From assembly GCF_042654525.1 (NCBI RefSeq), contig NZ_JBHSGP010000004.1, positions 186,001 to 250,000 on the forward strand: a stretch of DNA of 64,000 nucleotides, read 5' to 3'. Of the stretch, positions 35,501 to 43,680 are shown piece after piece. The stretch comes from Geojedonia litorea (GTDB lineage: Bacteria; Bacteroidota; Bacteroidia; Flavobacteriales; Flavobacteriaceae). A program made the translations under genes and the position numbers. A model generated the notes under the pieces. The model saw nothing but the letters and a program-made list of their open reading frames with translations. It was not told the DNA's origin and made no database searches. Numbering within the stretch: the stretch's first letter is position 1; each line of letters starts with the position of its first letter.

Positions 35501-37341
35501 TCATCTTCAACTCGTATATAAAGCGTTTGCTCATTTATTGTTGAATTTGGATAGTTAGTAGAATTGCCTATAGCATTTGTACCTGAATCTGCATCATTAA
35601 AAGTCTCATGAAAGGTTACCGTGACACCAGTTAAACTGCCTATAACATCAGGGATGATGCTAGTAAGGTCAAAAGTTGCGAACCCATCATGATCCTGATC
35701 ACAGGCGTCAATATAAAACGGACCCTCATTAATTATTGGCTGGTCAATAACACTAACTGTAAGTGTGGTAGTAACGTAGCAACCTGTTGAAAAATTGGTT
35801 ACTCTTACGAAAAGCTGTTCTGTTCTGTTAGAATTGGTATAAGGTGAACCAATGCTATTCAGACCAAGATCGGCATCATTTTGAGTGAAATGATACGACA
35901 CAATTGTATTTGGCTGACCAGAAACGATTTCTGCATCTTTTTGTGTGAGATCAATTTGTGTAATTCCATCAAGTGTACCATCCTCATCACAAACATCTAA
36001 ATCTGTTGGTGTAGCTACATTTGGCAATGGATTCACCACTAAATCGAAAGTAGGAAACGATAAGCAACCATTATTAGTGTCTTCAATTCTTACGTAAATA
36101 GTCTGGGGGTTTGACGTGTTTTGTATAGGAACCAAAATTGGGTTACTATTATTTTGAGCATCTAAACTTGTAAGGTGATACGATATCGTATAGTTTGATG
36201 GGGGAACAGCCGCTGCAACCTCGGCATTTTTTGTAGAAAGATCAAAAATCTCTACCCCGTCACTACTAGGGTCATCACAAATGTTATAATTGCTTATGGG
36301 AGAAGCTGTTTGCGTTGAACTTAAAGTTAGCGTTACAGTATCTTCCAATTCGCAAACGGTATTTCCTAAAGGAATAGAAACCAATACGCGGTAGGTTCCT
36401 GATTGGGTGACATTAAGAGTTGGCAAAACTTCACCGTTCATTATAGAACCGTTTAAATACCAGCTGTAAGTTGCCGTTGCATTTCCAATATCTGCATCAA
36501 GAGTTACACTGCCTGCACAAGTTGAGAGGTCTTCGCCTAAATCAACCGATGCATTAAAACTATTACCTTCAATAAATACTGCAGAGTCAAAACTTTGATC
36601 ATTTTGATCGGCAATGATAAGCTTAATATGATATTGAACGTTTGGTACAATTGCCGCGGTAGCTGTCATCACTGTAGTTCTGCCATTAAAATTAGTGTTA
36701 CCTAGATTGTAACCATCAAAATATTGTGGATTTTGTGCAGCACAATAGGGCTGTAAATCGGGATGCACCGTATTCGCATTAACAGGAGTAAACGTTCCGG
36801 GTACAACCGCTATATTCGTATATGGATTTCCAGAACCTGCTTCGGTAATTAAGAACACAAACGAATCGGTAAATTGACATTCATAAGGCGGATTATATTC
36901 TTCAGAAGCAAAAATATAATTAAACTGTACTTGGTTTGAAATCGAAATAAAATCAAACTCAATAGATGTGGCATTTAATGTCCCTGTTAGTCCTAATGCC
37001 GTTTCTAAATCAGGATCAGTAGACCAGGTAGCATCACCTTCGCTTAACACAGTGCCATTTACTCCATTGGCGCCAGATACTGCATTTCCTGTTGATAAAA
37101 CAATACCATTTTGAAAAGGAAAATTAGTACCACTGCCATCAAAATACCCAAAACTATTAAACCCATTAACTTGACCATTAACTTGAGACGAAATATTTGA
37201 AACCTGAACACAACCTTGACCAAAATTATCTTGAATAAGTTGTTGAGCGGATACAGTATTGTCAATAGAAATTTGCTGTGAAAATGAAATGGAACACATC
37301 ACACAAGTAAATAGTAAAAGAAAAAAAATATTCTTTTTCAT
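32512..37341 (-). CDS. Giant T9SS type B surface protein with eleven about 94-residue repeats
   Basis: A 1609-residue secreted protein. Signal peptide at 1-21. Residues about 25-265 form a choice-of-anchor-L domain (FGQGCVQVSN, GIVLSTGNA, FNYIFASEEYN, VFLITEAGSG). An Ig-like segment follows at about 270-345. Residues 355-1390 are eleven tandem units, each opening with a C-D-x-D-x-D-G-like acidic motif and containing a VxYF/ITFH strand and an IYVRVEN segment. After an Ig/PKD-like part the last 85 residues are the CHU_C/T9SS type B domain (MTPNNDGFFDTWHI, YIYDRYGKLLK, GWDGTFNG). It is probably exported and attached to the surface as an adhesin-like filament; ligand unknown. Confidence 0.88.
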   Translation of the reverse strand: MKKNIFFLLLFTCVMCSISFSQQISIDNTVSAQQLIQDNFGQGCVQVSNISSQVNGQVNGFNSFGYFDGSGTNFPFQNGIVLSTGNAVSGANGVNGTVLSEGDATWSTDPDLETALGLTGTLNATSIEFDFISISNQVQFNYIFASEEYNPPYECQFTDSFVFLITEAGSGNPYTNIAVVPGTFTPVNANTVHPDLQPYCAAQNPQYFDGYNLGNTNFNGRTTVMTATAAIVPNVQYHIKLIIADQNDQSFDSAVFIEGNSFNASVDLGEDLSTCAGSVTLDADIGNATATYSWYLNGSIMNGEVLPTLNVTQSGTYRVLVSIPLGNTVCELEDTVTLTLSSTQTASPISNYNICDDPSSDGVEIFDLSTKNAEVAAAVPPSNYTISYHLTSLDAQNNSNPILVPIQNTSNPQTIYVRIEDTNNGCLSFPTFDLVVNPLPNVATPTDLDVCDEDGTLDGITQIDLTQKDAEIVSGQPNTIVSYHFTQNDADLGLNSIGSPYTNSNRTEQLFVRVTNFSTGCYVTTTLTVSVIDQPIINEGPFYIDACDQDHDGFATFDLTSIIPDVIGSLTGVTVTFHETFNDADSGTNAIGNSTNYPNSTINEQTLYIRVEDDSTGCATITPLEIHTNLLLTYTNIVNFSLCDTDNDGIQEFDLNQIAIIIINDIPNVNITFYRTESDRDNQINPIDTSQLYTPASTPETLYIRLTSPTCSEVSEFDLLLNTVPTFNNIGSVTYCDDDQDGFTAIDLSTFDSAVTNGNTNYTVTYFLTQNDANAFVNPLPTNYTNTANPQTFYARIGDNNTGCASINSFEITVIPAPITTTPSDEIRCVNDANGIATIDLTAKISEVVADTNNRNITFHTTLTDAEGNTNAIGNPSNYSTGTRAIFIRVENATTGCYVIESFNITVNSLPIFTSISDFQICENNSDGYAGFVFSTKDAEILNGQNGKQTLYFLNQTDADNRANIINKTTPYQNLTNPQTIYVRVENLSDQNCYGTSSFTLEVGTNPQYNEPSDWFVCDDISNDGRAVFDLSTRVTEISQGIPESLNITFHTSQVNAVNGNNALPLQYENAVNPQEIFVRISNGTDCNSITSFVVNVIQAPQVNQAQPLEHCDSNYDGISTFDLTESEVDILDIRQNNIVVEYFESLNDLDNRVNVIANPQAYNNVTNPQTVYVRITNTVTNCYLAIDLDLIVNLPPNLNSFNSVELCDNPTNTYDLTQVNAIAINNPSNYDITYYNSLANANAKTNALNTNYNYQTSSDTLYIRVENPNTLCFTVHSFQLLVRPLPFANQPNDLESCDDDFDGYFTFDLSQQSAAVLGNQSSAIYIVTYHNSLVSAENGSNNLPMMYAATDQEQIFARVENSNTGCFNTTQFMTFVHPRPIVDIGDQVICLENLPLIVSAETGYAGDTYLWSTNETTPEIIISTIGSYWVTVTTPFGCETTEQFNVIESEQATIEFTQTVDFADPNRITVDVSGIGNYEFSLDHGPVQSSNVFENVSLGYHLVTVKDANGCSEVTREVVVIDVPKFMTPNNDGFFDTWHITGVETLPGTVVYIYDRYGKLLKQLSSSSKGWDGTFNGALMPSSDYWFVADVKRNDIEFQVKGHFALKR
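33172..36279 (-). repeat. Eleven protein-level repeats in the giant gene
   Basis: Each unit begins at a cysteine codon followed by an Asp-rich loop (for example CDDDQDGFTAIDL, CDQDHDGFATFDL, CDSNYDGISTFDL) and spans 90-97 codons. The copies are diverged at DNA level, so they are old. The acidic loop looks like a calcium-binding DxDxDG loop. Confidence 0.85.
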
Positions 37342-37463
37342 CTAGTTAAGGGTTAAGCCATATTGCATACAATTTGGAGCATGAAAAATATTTAAGCTTA
37401 TTTAAGCACGAAATATAGGTAAAATTAGACGAAATGCAAAATTATACGATGAAATTCACTTTT

Positions 37464-40169
37464 TCACTGCTTTAACGTAAAATGGCTTTTAAAAAGTCTT
37501 CCATCTTGAAGCGTGACTTCAAACCAATAATCATTAGTTGGTAATGGGTCGCCATGGAAGGTACCGTCCCATCCTGGGCCAATTGGGTTAAGCTCTTTGA
37601 GTAGTTTACCGTACCTGTCATAGATATAGATAATACTCTTTGCCTGAAACTGTGCCGAAATCCCATCGACCTGCCAAGTATCATTAAACCCGTCGTTATT
37701 TGGTGTAAAGAATTTTGGAAATCCGATAACGGATACTTGTTCACTTACGATTCCGCAGTTGTTCTTGTCTCTTACATAAACGGTATGAAGTCCGGCTCTA
37801 ACATTTTCAAAAGTATTGCTGTCCTGATAGAGACTATTAGGATTATCAAGAGCATATTCATAATCGCCTTCGCCTGTAACGAGTACCACAATGCTATTGT
37901 TGGAAGTCGCATCTACCACATTGATATTGGCTATGGTCGCGATATTAGAAGGTAATACGGTTATCGTCCTGTTCTTTGAACAACCATTAGTGTTGGTAAC
38001 GGTGACCGTATAAGTACCAATGGCATTAACCCTAATGGTTGAAGTAGTTTCTCCGGTAGACCAGCTGTAATAATAATTATTGGGAGAATCTCCAATAACA
38101 CCTCCGGTTAGCGTTAAGGTCTGCGGGAAGAAATTAAGGCAGTATAGGGTTTCAAACGTGGTTTCAATATTGGGTAATTCAAAAACGGTAAGCTGAACTT
38201 CACTGATACCATAACAGGCATTGGCATTTTCAACCCTTGCAAATATGGTTTGAGAATAGGCTGTTGTGTTGGTAAAGGTATTGGGAAGTACATTCTGTTC
38301 CAATAGTGCATCGTTATAGGTTTGATAATAGGCAATGTCAAGACCTGGAGGCAATCCGGCCAGAACATCGGCATTAGCATCAGAAAGTGTAAAGGCTCTA
38401 AAGCCATCCTCGGTACCGTCATCATCACAAACTTCTAAAGTAGCGTCATTGGAATTGGTAAGACTTACCTCTAGGGTAACCTGTGCAATCGTGGAGCATC
38501 CGGTGTTGGTATTGAAAACCTTGGCAAAGATGGTCTGTGGGTTTTGTGTATTGCTAAAGGCATTTCCATTGATGGCATTGGTGTCGTTATTGGCATCATT
38601 TAAGGACTGATAATAATCAATGCTCCTGTCATTAGCACCACCGGTAATCGCATCAAAGGCCTGATTGATATTAAATGTTGTGTAACCATCTGGAAATCCA
38701 TCTTCATCACATTGGATGATTATAGTGTCAAAGGCTTCAGGGTTTTCATTATAGGTAACGTAAGCTTGGCCTTCAAAAGCGCAGTCCCCATTATTAGGTT
38801 CGATATACACTTCATAATGACCTTCTTGAAATATTTCTAAATCAAAATCACTTTCAGTTAAGGGTGTCCCATTAAAGGTCCATGAATAGGTCGCTCCTGG
38901 CAGATTTTCAGAAATTAACATATAAGAATCACCATCACATAATTCTAAACTAATTGAACTTTGTCCATTTTTTATAATATCAATTTCAGAATTAAAAAAG
39001 GAAGCAATAAACGGTGGTAAACCTTGTGATGAGTTATTAGGGGATAAGTTTATAGCATTATGAATATAATTAGACGCCAACCCAATACTGTTTGGGTTGT
39101 TAATAACACCTAAATTTGGAAGCCCTTGATTATAAGTTGCACTTAAGGCTCTGTAAATTTTGCCGTCTGGGCCAAGCTGTAAGCCTCCTCTGTAAAGCTG
39201 CCTATCATCCAAAGTAATTTCAGAACTTTGAATGTTTGCTTCCATAAGATTGAATTGTGTTAAGGTTGAACGATGGTTTGCAGGATTGTTAGCATTATTT
39301 GGGTCTTGACGATCAAAAAAATCATTGGATGAATGCACATAAAGTAATTGACTATTTGGTGAGAATTCAACCCCATAAGGTCTATTGCTTGATGAACTAA
39401 TAAAAAGTGATTGTTGGTTAGTTAACAAACCAGTATCTGTATCAAAATCGTAGATGTACAAACCATCTTGAGAATTGGCGCTAGCTACTTTTGTGCCATC
39501 TGGTGATAATTTTAGATAACCACGATTATCAGTAACATTTAAATTAAATGTTGATTTTACAGAAGTTGAATTCACCCCTAAAGTATTAACTTCAAAGGCA
39601 TGATAAGTATCAAAAGGTTCGCCAAAACCATCAATGGAAGCTAATGTAACCACCCAAATTGATTTAGTGATACAATCTTTTAAAACTGCTGTAATCTTTT
39701 CAGAACAAATGGCTAGAAGATTGATGTTTTTTGAGGTTACCGCTCCTAGACCGCCATCTAAAGACATATCAACTTCAGAATAATTCAATCCAAAATTTTG
39801 ACGGTCAATATTGTTATCTACTGTAAATACATAAAAAATATTTGGGTCTTCTGGTTTGGGTACAATAATTGCCGATTGCGTACTCGATGCATCTCCATAA
39901 AGACCAAAACCATTATTCATAACAAGATGGTTTCTGTTCCAAACTGAGGTGCCATCGGTATAAAAAAGTAAGTTTCCAGAACTGTCTGAAATAGATGCAC
40001 AGCCCTCTCTAGTATTAAGTTGTCCATTGGATTGAACCGCGATGGAATTCGCGTTTAAATTAAAAGTCAGTCCGGCATTTTCACCAAAATACCAGTTAGA
40101 CGCTTCATTCTGTGAAAAACACAACGAAAAGCAACACAAAAAGAGGGATAATAGTATGGTCTTTTTCAT
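37464..40169 (-). CDS. Large T9SS type B surface protein, paralogue of the giant protein
   Basis: A 901-residue secreted protein with a signal peptide at 1-19. Residues about 20-390 look like a beta-propeller (NWYFGENAGL, GYLKLSPDGTKVASAN, GPDGKIYRA), a domain often seen at the start of flavobacterial T9SS proteins. An Ig-like segment follows, then two units at residues 487-674 of the same 94-residue family as in the neighbour (CDEDGFPDGYTTF, CDDDGTEDGFRAF), a PKD-like part, and the CHU_C sorting domain (FTPNNDGFNDTWQV, YIYDRYGKLLKEL). The C-terminal half is clearly G+C-richer than the N-terminal half. Both genes point the same way with a 122-base gap. Confidence 0.86.
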   Translation of the reverse strand: MKKTILLSLFLCCFSLCFSQNEASNWYFGENAGLTFNLNANSIAVQSNGQLNTREGCASISDSSGNLLFYTDGTSVWNRNHLVMNNGFGLYGDASSTQSAIIVPKPEDPNIFYVFTVDNNIDRQNFGLNYSEVDMSLDGGLGAVTSKNINLLAICSEKITAVLKDCITKSIWVVTLASIDGFGEPFDTYHAFEVNTLGVNSTSVKSTFNLNVTDNRGYLKLSPDGTKVASANSQDGLYIYDFDTDTGLLTNQQSLFISSSSNRPYGVEFSPNSQLLYVHSSNDFFDRQDPNNANNPANHRSTLTQFNLMEANIQSSEITLDDRQLYRGGLQLGPDGKIYRALSATYNQGLPNLGVINNPNSIGLASNYIHNAINLSPNNSSQGLPPFIASFFNSEIDIIKNGQSSISLELCDGDSYMLISENLPGATYSWTFNGTPLTESDFDLEIFQEGHYEVYIEPNNGDCAFEGQAYVTYNENPEAFDTIIIQCDEDGFPDGYTTFNINQAFDAITGGANDRSIDYYQSLNDANNDTNAINGNAFSNTQNPQTIFAKVFNTNTGCSTIAQVTLEVSLTNSNDATLEVCDDDGTEDGFRAFTLSDANADVLAGLPPGLDIAYYQTYNDALLEQNVLPNTFTNTTAYSQTIFARVENANACYGISEVQLTVFELPNIETTFETLYCLNFFPQTLTLTGGVIGDSPNNYYYSWSTGETTSTIRVNAIGTYTVTVTNTNGCSKNRTITVLPSNIATIANINVVDATSNNSIVVLVTGEGDYEYALDNPNSLYQDSNTFENVRAGLHTVYVRDKNNCGIVSEQVSVIGFPKFFTPNNDGFNDTWQVDGISAQFQAKSIIYIYDRYGKLLKELNPIGPGWDGTFHGDPLPTNDYWFEVTLQDGRLFKSHFTLKQ

Positions 40170-40173
40170 TCAT

Positions 40174-40196
40174 GTTAGCGATAGCTAACAAAGATA
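40174..40196 (-). promoter_or_regulatory. -7 element with inverted repeat before the 901-residue gene
   Basis: On the minus strand TATCTTTG (40196-40189) matches TAnnTTTG. It runs into a perfect palindrome GTTAGC-tatc-GCTAAC at 40189-40174, which would fall at the start of the transcript, five bases before the ATG. No -33 TTG is seen at the right distance. Confidence 0.45.
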
Positions 40197-41021
40197 TTAT
40201 AAATCCCGCTTTTTTAATAATCTATAAGATAAAAATACAAATATGGCTGTCCAAGCTATTACGATAACAAACTCATGCCAATGAACGGCATAATCATAAG
40301 CAATTTCTTGTTTATCTGGAAACTTGGTCATAACTATACGTTGAAATGGCTGGTCAATTAATTTGTACATAGATTTAAGCGGAAAATAATTCTGAATTTT
40401 TTCAGCGATATCGTAATTAAACTGCCATGTGATAAGACCAAGAATAATGTTCTCTAAAATAAATAAAACGAATAAAAAACCTAAAGCAAATGCTGAACGC
40501 TTCACGAGCATTCCAAAGAATAAACACAAACTAAAAAAGCCGACTAACTTCACAAAATAAGCTAGTAAAAAATCGGTTTCTCTAACAATTATCGCGGCTT
40601 CCGTATAACTTGAATAATATAGACCAATGAGTAAAGATGATACACCTATAAGCACTGTTGCCAAAAGTGAAAAAAAGACAATTGTATAAAATTTAGAAAG
40701 GATAAATTCCTTCTTACTTAAACCGTCTATCAAATTTTGTTTGATGGTTTTGTTGCTATATTCATTCCCAATCATACTCACCACGACGATGGCGAAGAAG
40801 AATTTAAACTGTGCAGCGAAAAATGTGGTAATATGCCAGATAATAGGAAAGTTAAATATTCCTAGCTCCCCTAATTCTAAAGTAAAAAATCCAAAAAAAT
40901 TAATCTTGATTGATGAAAGAACCAAAACCGTAAAGGGTAAAATAAAGGAAATAAAGATCAATACCTTACTCGCTCTATTTAATAAAAGTTTTTGTAATTC
41001 TAATTTTATAAGTCGTAACAT
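40197..41021 (-). CDS. ABC-2 type transporter permease
   Basis: A 274-residue membrane protein with six hydrophobic segments and a basic N-terminus (MLRLIKLELQKLLLNR), typical of ABC-2 permeases. The first loop holds IGNEYSNKTIKQNLIDGLSKKEF, the amphipathic coupling region of this family. It pairs with the ATPase gene 27 bases upstream. Substrate unknown; similar pairs serve in antimicrobial-peptide resistance, gliding or lipid export. It ends just before the promoter of the 901-residue gene. Confidence 0.86.
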   Translation of the reverse strand: MLRLIKLELQKLLLNRASKVLIFISFILPFTVLVLSSIKINFFGFFTLELGELGIFNFPIIWHITTFFAAQFKFFFAIVVVSMIGNEYSNKTIKQNLIDGLSKKEFILSKFYTIVFFSLLATVLIGVSSLLIGLYYSSYTEAAIIVRETDFLLAYFVKLVGFFSLCLFFGMLVKRSAFALGFLFVLFILENIILGLITWQFNYDIAEKIQNYFPLKSMYKLIDQPFQRIVMTKFPDKQEIAYDYAVHWHEFVIVIAWTAIFVFLSYRLLKKRDL

Positions 41022-41048
41022 AGTAGTTGGTGAATTAGTGTTGGATGG

Positions 41049-41984
41049 TTAATTAAGTTTATCAGTTAGCTTTAAAAATTGCTCTTCTAAACTTTCTTTG
41101 CGTTTTACCAAATGCGATAATGTGATACCTTGCTTAAACATATAGTTGTTAAATTCAGTGGCATCCATGGGCTCATTTAAAAATGCAGTGATCAAACCAT
41201 TTTCTACTTTTATGTTTCCAAATTTGGTATCGGTTTCTAGTAATGAAATGAGCTCGTCGTGATTATTCGACTTTAATTCAAAAAAGCCATGACTAGAAAT
41301 CATTTCTTCAACAGGACCTGAATATAATTTCACACCTTTTCGCAAAACTACTACATGAGAGCACACTTTTTCAACCTCGTCCAATAAATGCGAAGCTAAT
41401 AAAATGGTTGTTCCTTGACTTGCAATTTGTTTAATTAACGACCTAATTTGGTGAATACCTTGTGGATCCAATCCATTGGTGGGTTCATCTAGGATTAAAA
41501 TTTCAGGATCGTTCAGTAATGCCGAAGCAATGGCCAAACGTTGTTTCATCCCTAACGAATAGGTTTTAAACTTATGGTCTTTACGATCAAGTAGCCCAAC
41601 AATTTCCAGTTTTTCATCAATCTTACTGTAATCAACACCTTTAATTTTGCAAACCAATTTTAAATTTTGGTAGGCAGACATATACGGGTAAAAATTTGGT
41701 CGTTCAATAATAGCTCCTACTTTTTTTAAGGCATCATGAGTTGTAGTATTGCCGTCAAACCAATGGAAGCTCCCTTCAGTTTTATTGACTACATTAAGTA
41801 CAATACCTAAAGTTGTTGATTTTCCACTTCCGTTAGGACCCAAAATACCATAAACATTTCCTTTGTTTATGGTAAACGACAGGTCTTTAACCGCTGTTAA
41901 ATAACCAAATTTTTTTGTAAGATTATTGATGGTGAGAATGGTCTCCAATATGAAAATATTTTGATGCCGAAAACTGTTCAGCAT
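41049..41984 (-). CDS. ABC transporter ATP-binding protein
   Basis: The 311-residue ATPase has Walker A GPNGSGKST, Q-loop region, signature YSLGMKQRLAIA, Walker B ILILDEPTNGLDP and switch histidine LLASHLLDE. The last 80 residues form a regulatory-like extension found in drug/bacteriocin-exporter ATPases. The ATG at 41984 adds 12 residues before the usual family start; a TTG at 41948 reading ETILTINNLTKKFG is an equally good start. It forms an exporter with the permease encoded next. Confidence 0.9.
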   Translation of the reverse strand: MLNSFRHQNIFILETILTINNLTKKFGYLTAVKDLSFTINKGNVYGILGPNGSGKSTTLGIVLNVVNKTEGSFHWFDGNTTTHDALKKVGAIIERPNFYPYMSAYQNLKLVCKIKGVDYSKIDEKLEIVGLLDRKDHKFKTYSLGMKQRLAIASALLNDPEILILDEPTNGLDPQGIHQIRSLIKQIASQGTTILLASHLLDEVEKVCSHVVVLRKGVKLYSGPVEEMISSHGFFELKSNNHDELISLLETDTKFGNIKVENGLITAFLNEPMDATEFNNYMFKQGITLSHLVKRKESLEEQFLKLTDKLN

Positions 41985-42072
41985 AGGTTAGTTGTAAAAG
42001 TATGACGAGCATCCCGAAAAATTGTTACATGCTTATCAGAAAAAGCTTTAATTTAGTTGTAAGAAACGAATT

Positions 42073-43131
42073 ATGCAAGATTTAAAGATTTCAAAGAAGA
42101 AACCTTCCTATCCAGTAACTCAAAAATTGGATGCCTATCTTTCTGAATACAACAGAAATATAAGGTTGCCTATTTTTTATGATGACCTTTTGAGGTTTCA
42201 GGGATCGGTGGTAGTATATGATAAAAACGATCAAGATACCCTTTGGATTCGAGTGTATTATAATGAGTTTGAGCGAAAAGATATCGATTTGAATTTAAAA
42301 AAGGTCTACACAATTCTTCATTCTGATGGAAATGAAAAAACCTTTCCTTTTTTAAGTGTCGATGCTATTGACTACTGTACTTTTGGGAATTCTAAACCCT
42401 TCCGAATTAAAATTAGAAATGTTTTAAACGATAACTACACTTATTTTTATATAAAAAAAGCTGATGCTTCTCGAATTTACGGCCTTGAATTAGAGCATAT
42501 GTTATCGCCTTATAACCTTAACTTTTTAGTGTCAAAAAACACTTTGATTGAAGAGCATATAGCGGGAATACCGGGAGATGAGTTTATAAAAGGAATGTTA
42601 CCGGAATGTACAGAATCTGAGAAATCGCAAATTGCGAAAGAATTTGTAAAGTTTAATGAGCGTTGTATGATACGATTATTAGGCGATATGCGCTCTTACA
42701 ATTACGTGATTGTTCCAACTCACGATTTTGATCATGTGGTGTATAAAATCAGGGCGATAGATTTTGATCAGCAATGTTATGAAGGTAAATTCAATATTTA
42801 TAGACCACAGTTTTTTAAAGAAAACATCAAAATGGTAGAGTTGGTTCAGGAGAAATTTCAAAAAGAATCTGTAGACCAATATAAAATTGAAGAGCGCTCC
42901 ATTGTTGCAAAACGACTCATCAGTTATCACGATCGTATAGATGAATTATTAGATTGTATGATACATGATACCATTTCTATAAAAGAGCACATTACGGCTT
43001 TAAAAACAACCATTTTTGAATATACCCAGGATGTTGAATTTAAGCGAAGTAAAAATATGGGAGAGATTGTTAAGAACGCTTTAGCCTTTGTAAAACGTAA
43101 TTACGAAACCGTGAACACTAAACGATTTTAG
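42073..43131 (+). CDS. Unrecognised protein with atypical kinase-like motifs
   Basis: A 352-residue soluble protein of no family I can name. By eye it carries the ordered landmarks of a kinase fold of the APH/ABC1 kind: FYIKKADASR (Lys128/Lys129) with GLELEH (Glu139) about ten residues on; a hinge-like LIEEHIAGIPGDEF (158-171); LGDMRSYNYVI, with Asp205 and Asn210 in the positions of a catalytic loop HGDxxxxN; and AIDFDQQ (229-234) like a metal-binding DFD/DFG. A helical tail follows. If right, it would phosphorylate a small molecule, sugar or protein. It stands alone, divergent from the ABC genes, and its stop codon overlaps the convergent gene. Confidence 0.6.
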   Translation: MQDLKISKKKPSYPVTQKLDAYLSEYNRNIRLPIFYDDLLRFQGSVVVYDKNDQDTLWIRVYYNEFERKDIDLNLKKVYTILHSDGNEKTFPFLSVDAIDYCTFGNSKPFRIKIRNVLNDNYTYFYIKKADASRIYGLELEHMLSPYNLNFLVSKNTLIEEHIAGIPGDEFIKGMLPECTESEKSQIAKEFVKFNERCMIRLLGDMRSYNYVIVPTHDFDHVVYKIRAIDFDQQCYEGKFNIYRPQFFKENIKMVELVQEKFQKESVDQYKIEERSIVAKRLISYHDRIDELLDCMIHDTISIKEHITALKTTIFEYTQDVEFKRSKNMGEIVKNALAFVKRNYETVNTKRF

Positions 43132-43643
43132 TTCCAGTTTTCGTCAAAATCTAAATTACTGTAATCGTCGATATCGAGATCGTCGTCAAATTCATTGTAA
43201 TCTTCAAAATCTTCAGCTTCAAAAGATTTTTCAGGAGCTTCATCAGGAATTTGCCCGTGGACAAACATTAAGTTAGGATAATCTGCACCTTCAGCTTCAT
43301 CAACAATTTCGGCCAATTCTACAAAAAAGGTCCACATGCTTAAAAAGTCGTAGATATAAATTAGCTTGGTTTGCATTTCATGAACAACATCATTAATTGC
43401 AGTTTCACTCATGAGCCTAATTTTATCTTCACCTTCACTCACATCAAACATTGAAATTTCTTCACCTTGATTCCAGTCATCATCACTGATGTAGAAGGAA
43501 GCCATTTCAAGACCATCAAAGCCAAACGATTGTGCAATGGCATTATGAAGATCTTCAAGACTATCTGTTTCGCGAATTTCTAAATCACGAAAAACATCCT
43601 GATCTGTATCATTGTCCAGAATAATTCGAAACCTGTAAATCAT
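43128..43643 (-). CDS. pRiA4b ORF-3 family protein
   Basis: A 171-residue acidic protein. MIYRFRIILDNDTDQDVFRD, SLEDLHNAIAQSFGFDG and the SFYISDDDW segment match the pRiA4b-ORF3 family, first seen on plasmids and as a passenger in IS1096-like elements. No transposase is near, so this is a chromosomal, settled version. The last about 45 residues are almost all Asp/Glu. It follows ctaA by 37 bases and is likely the last gene of the tsaC-cca-ctaA unit. Its stop overlaps the convergent gene by four bases. Confidence 0.78.
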   Translation of the reverse strand: MIYRFRIILDNDTDQDVFRDLEIRETDSLEDLHNAIAQSFGFDGLEMASFYISDDDWNQGEEISMFDVSEGEDKIRLMSETAINDVVHEMQTKLIYIYDFLSMWTFFVELAEIVDEAEGADYPNLMFVHGQIPDEAPEKSFEAEDFEDYNEFDDDLDIDDYSNLDFDENWN

Positions 43644-43680
43644 AGTTATAATTTAGAGTACAAAGGTAACTTTTTTTCGT

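Noticed and set aside
33172..36279. Regular repeats that could suggest a CRISPR or satellite array
   Set aside because: The period of about 280 bases is variable, DNA copies are diverged and the frame is open; it is a protein repeat.
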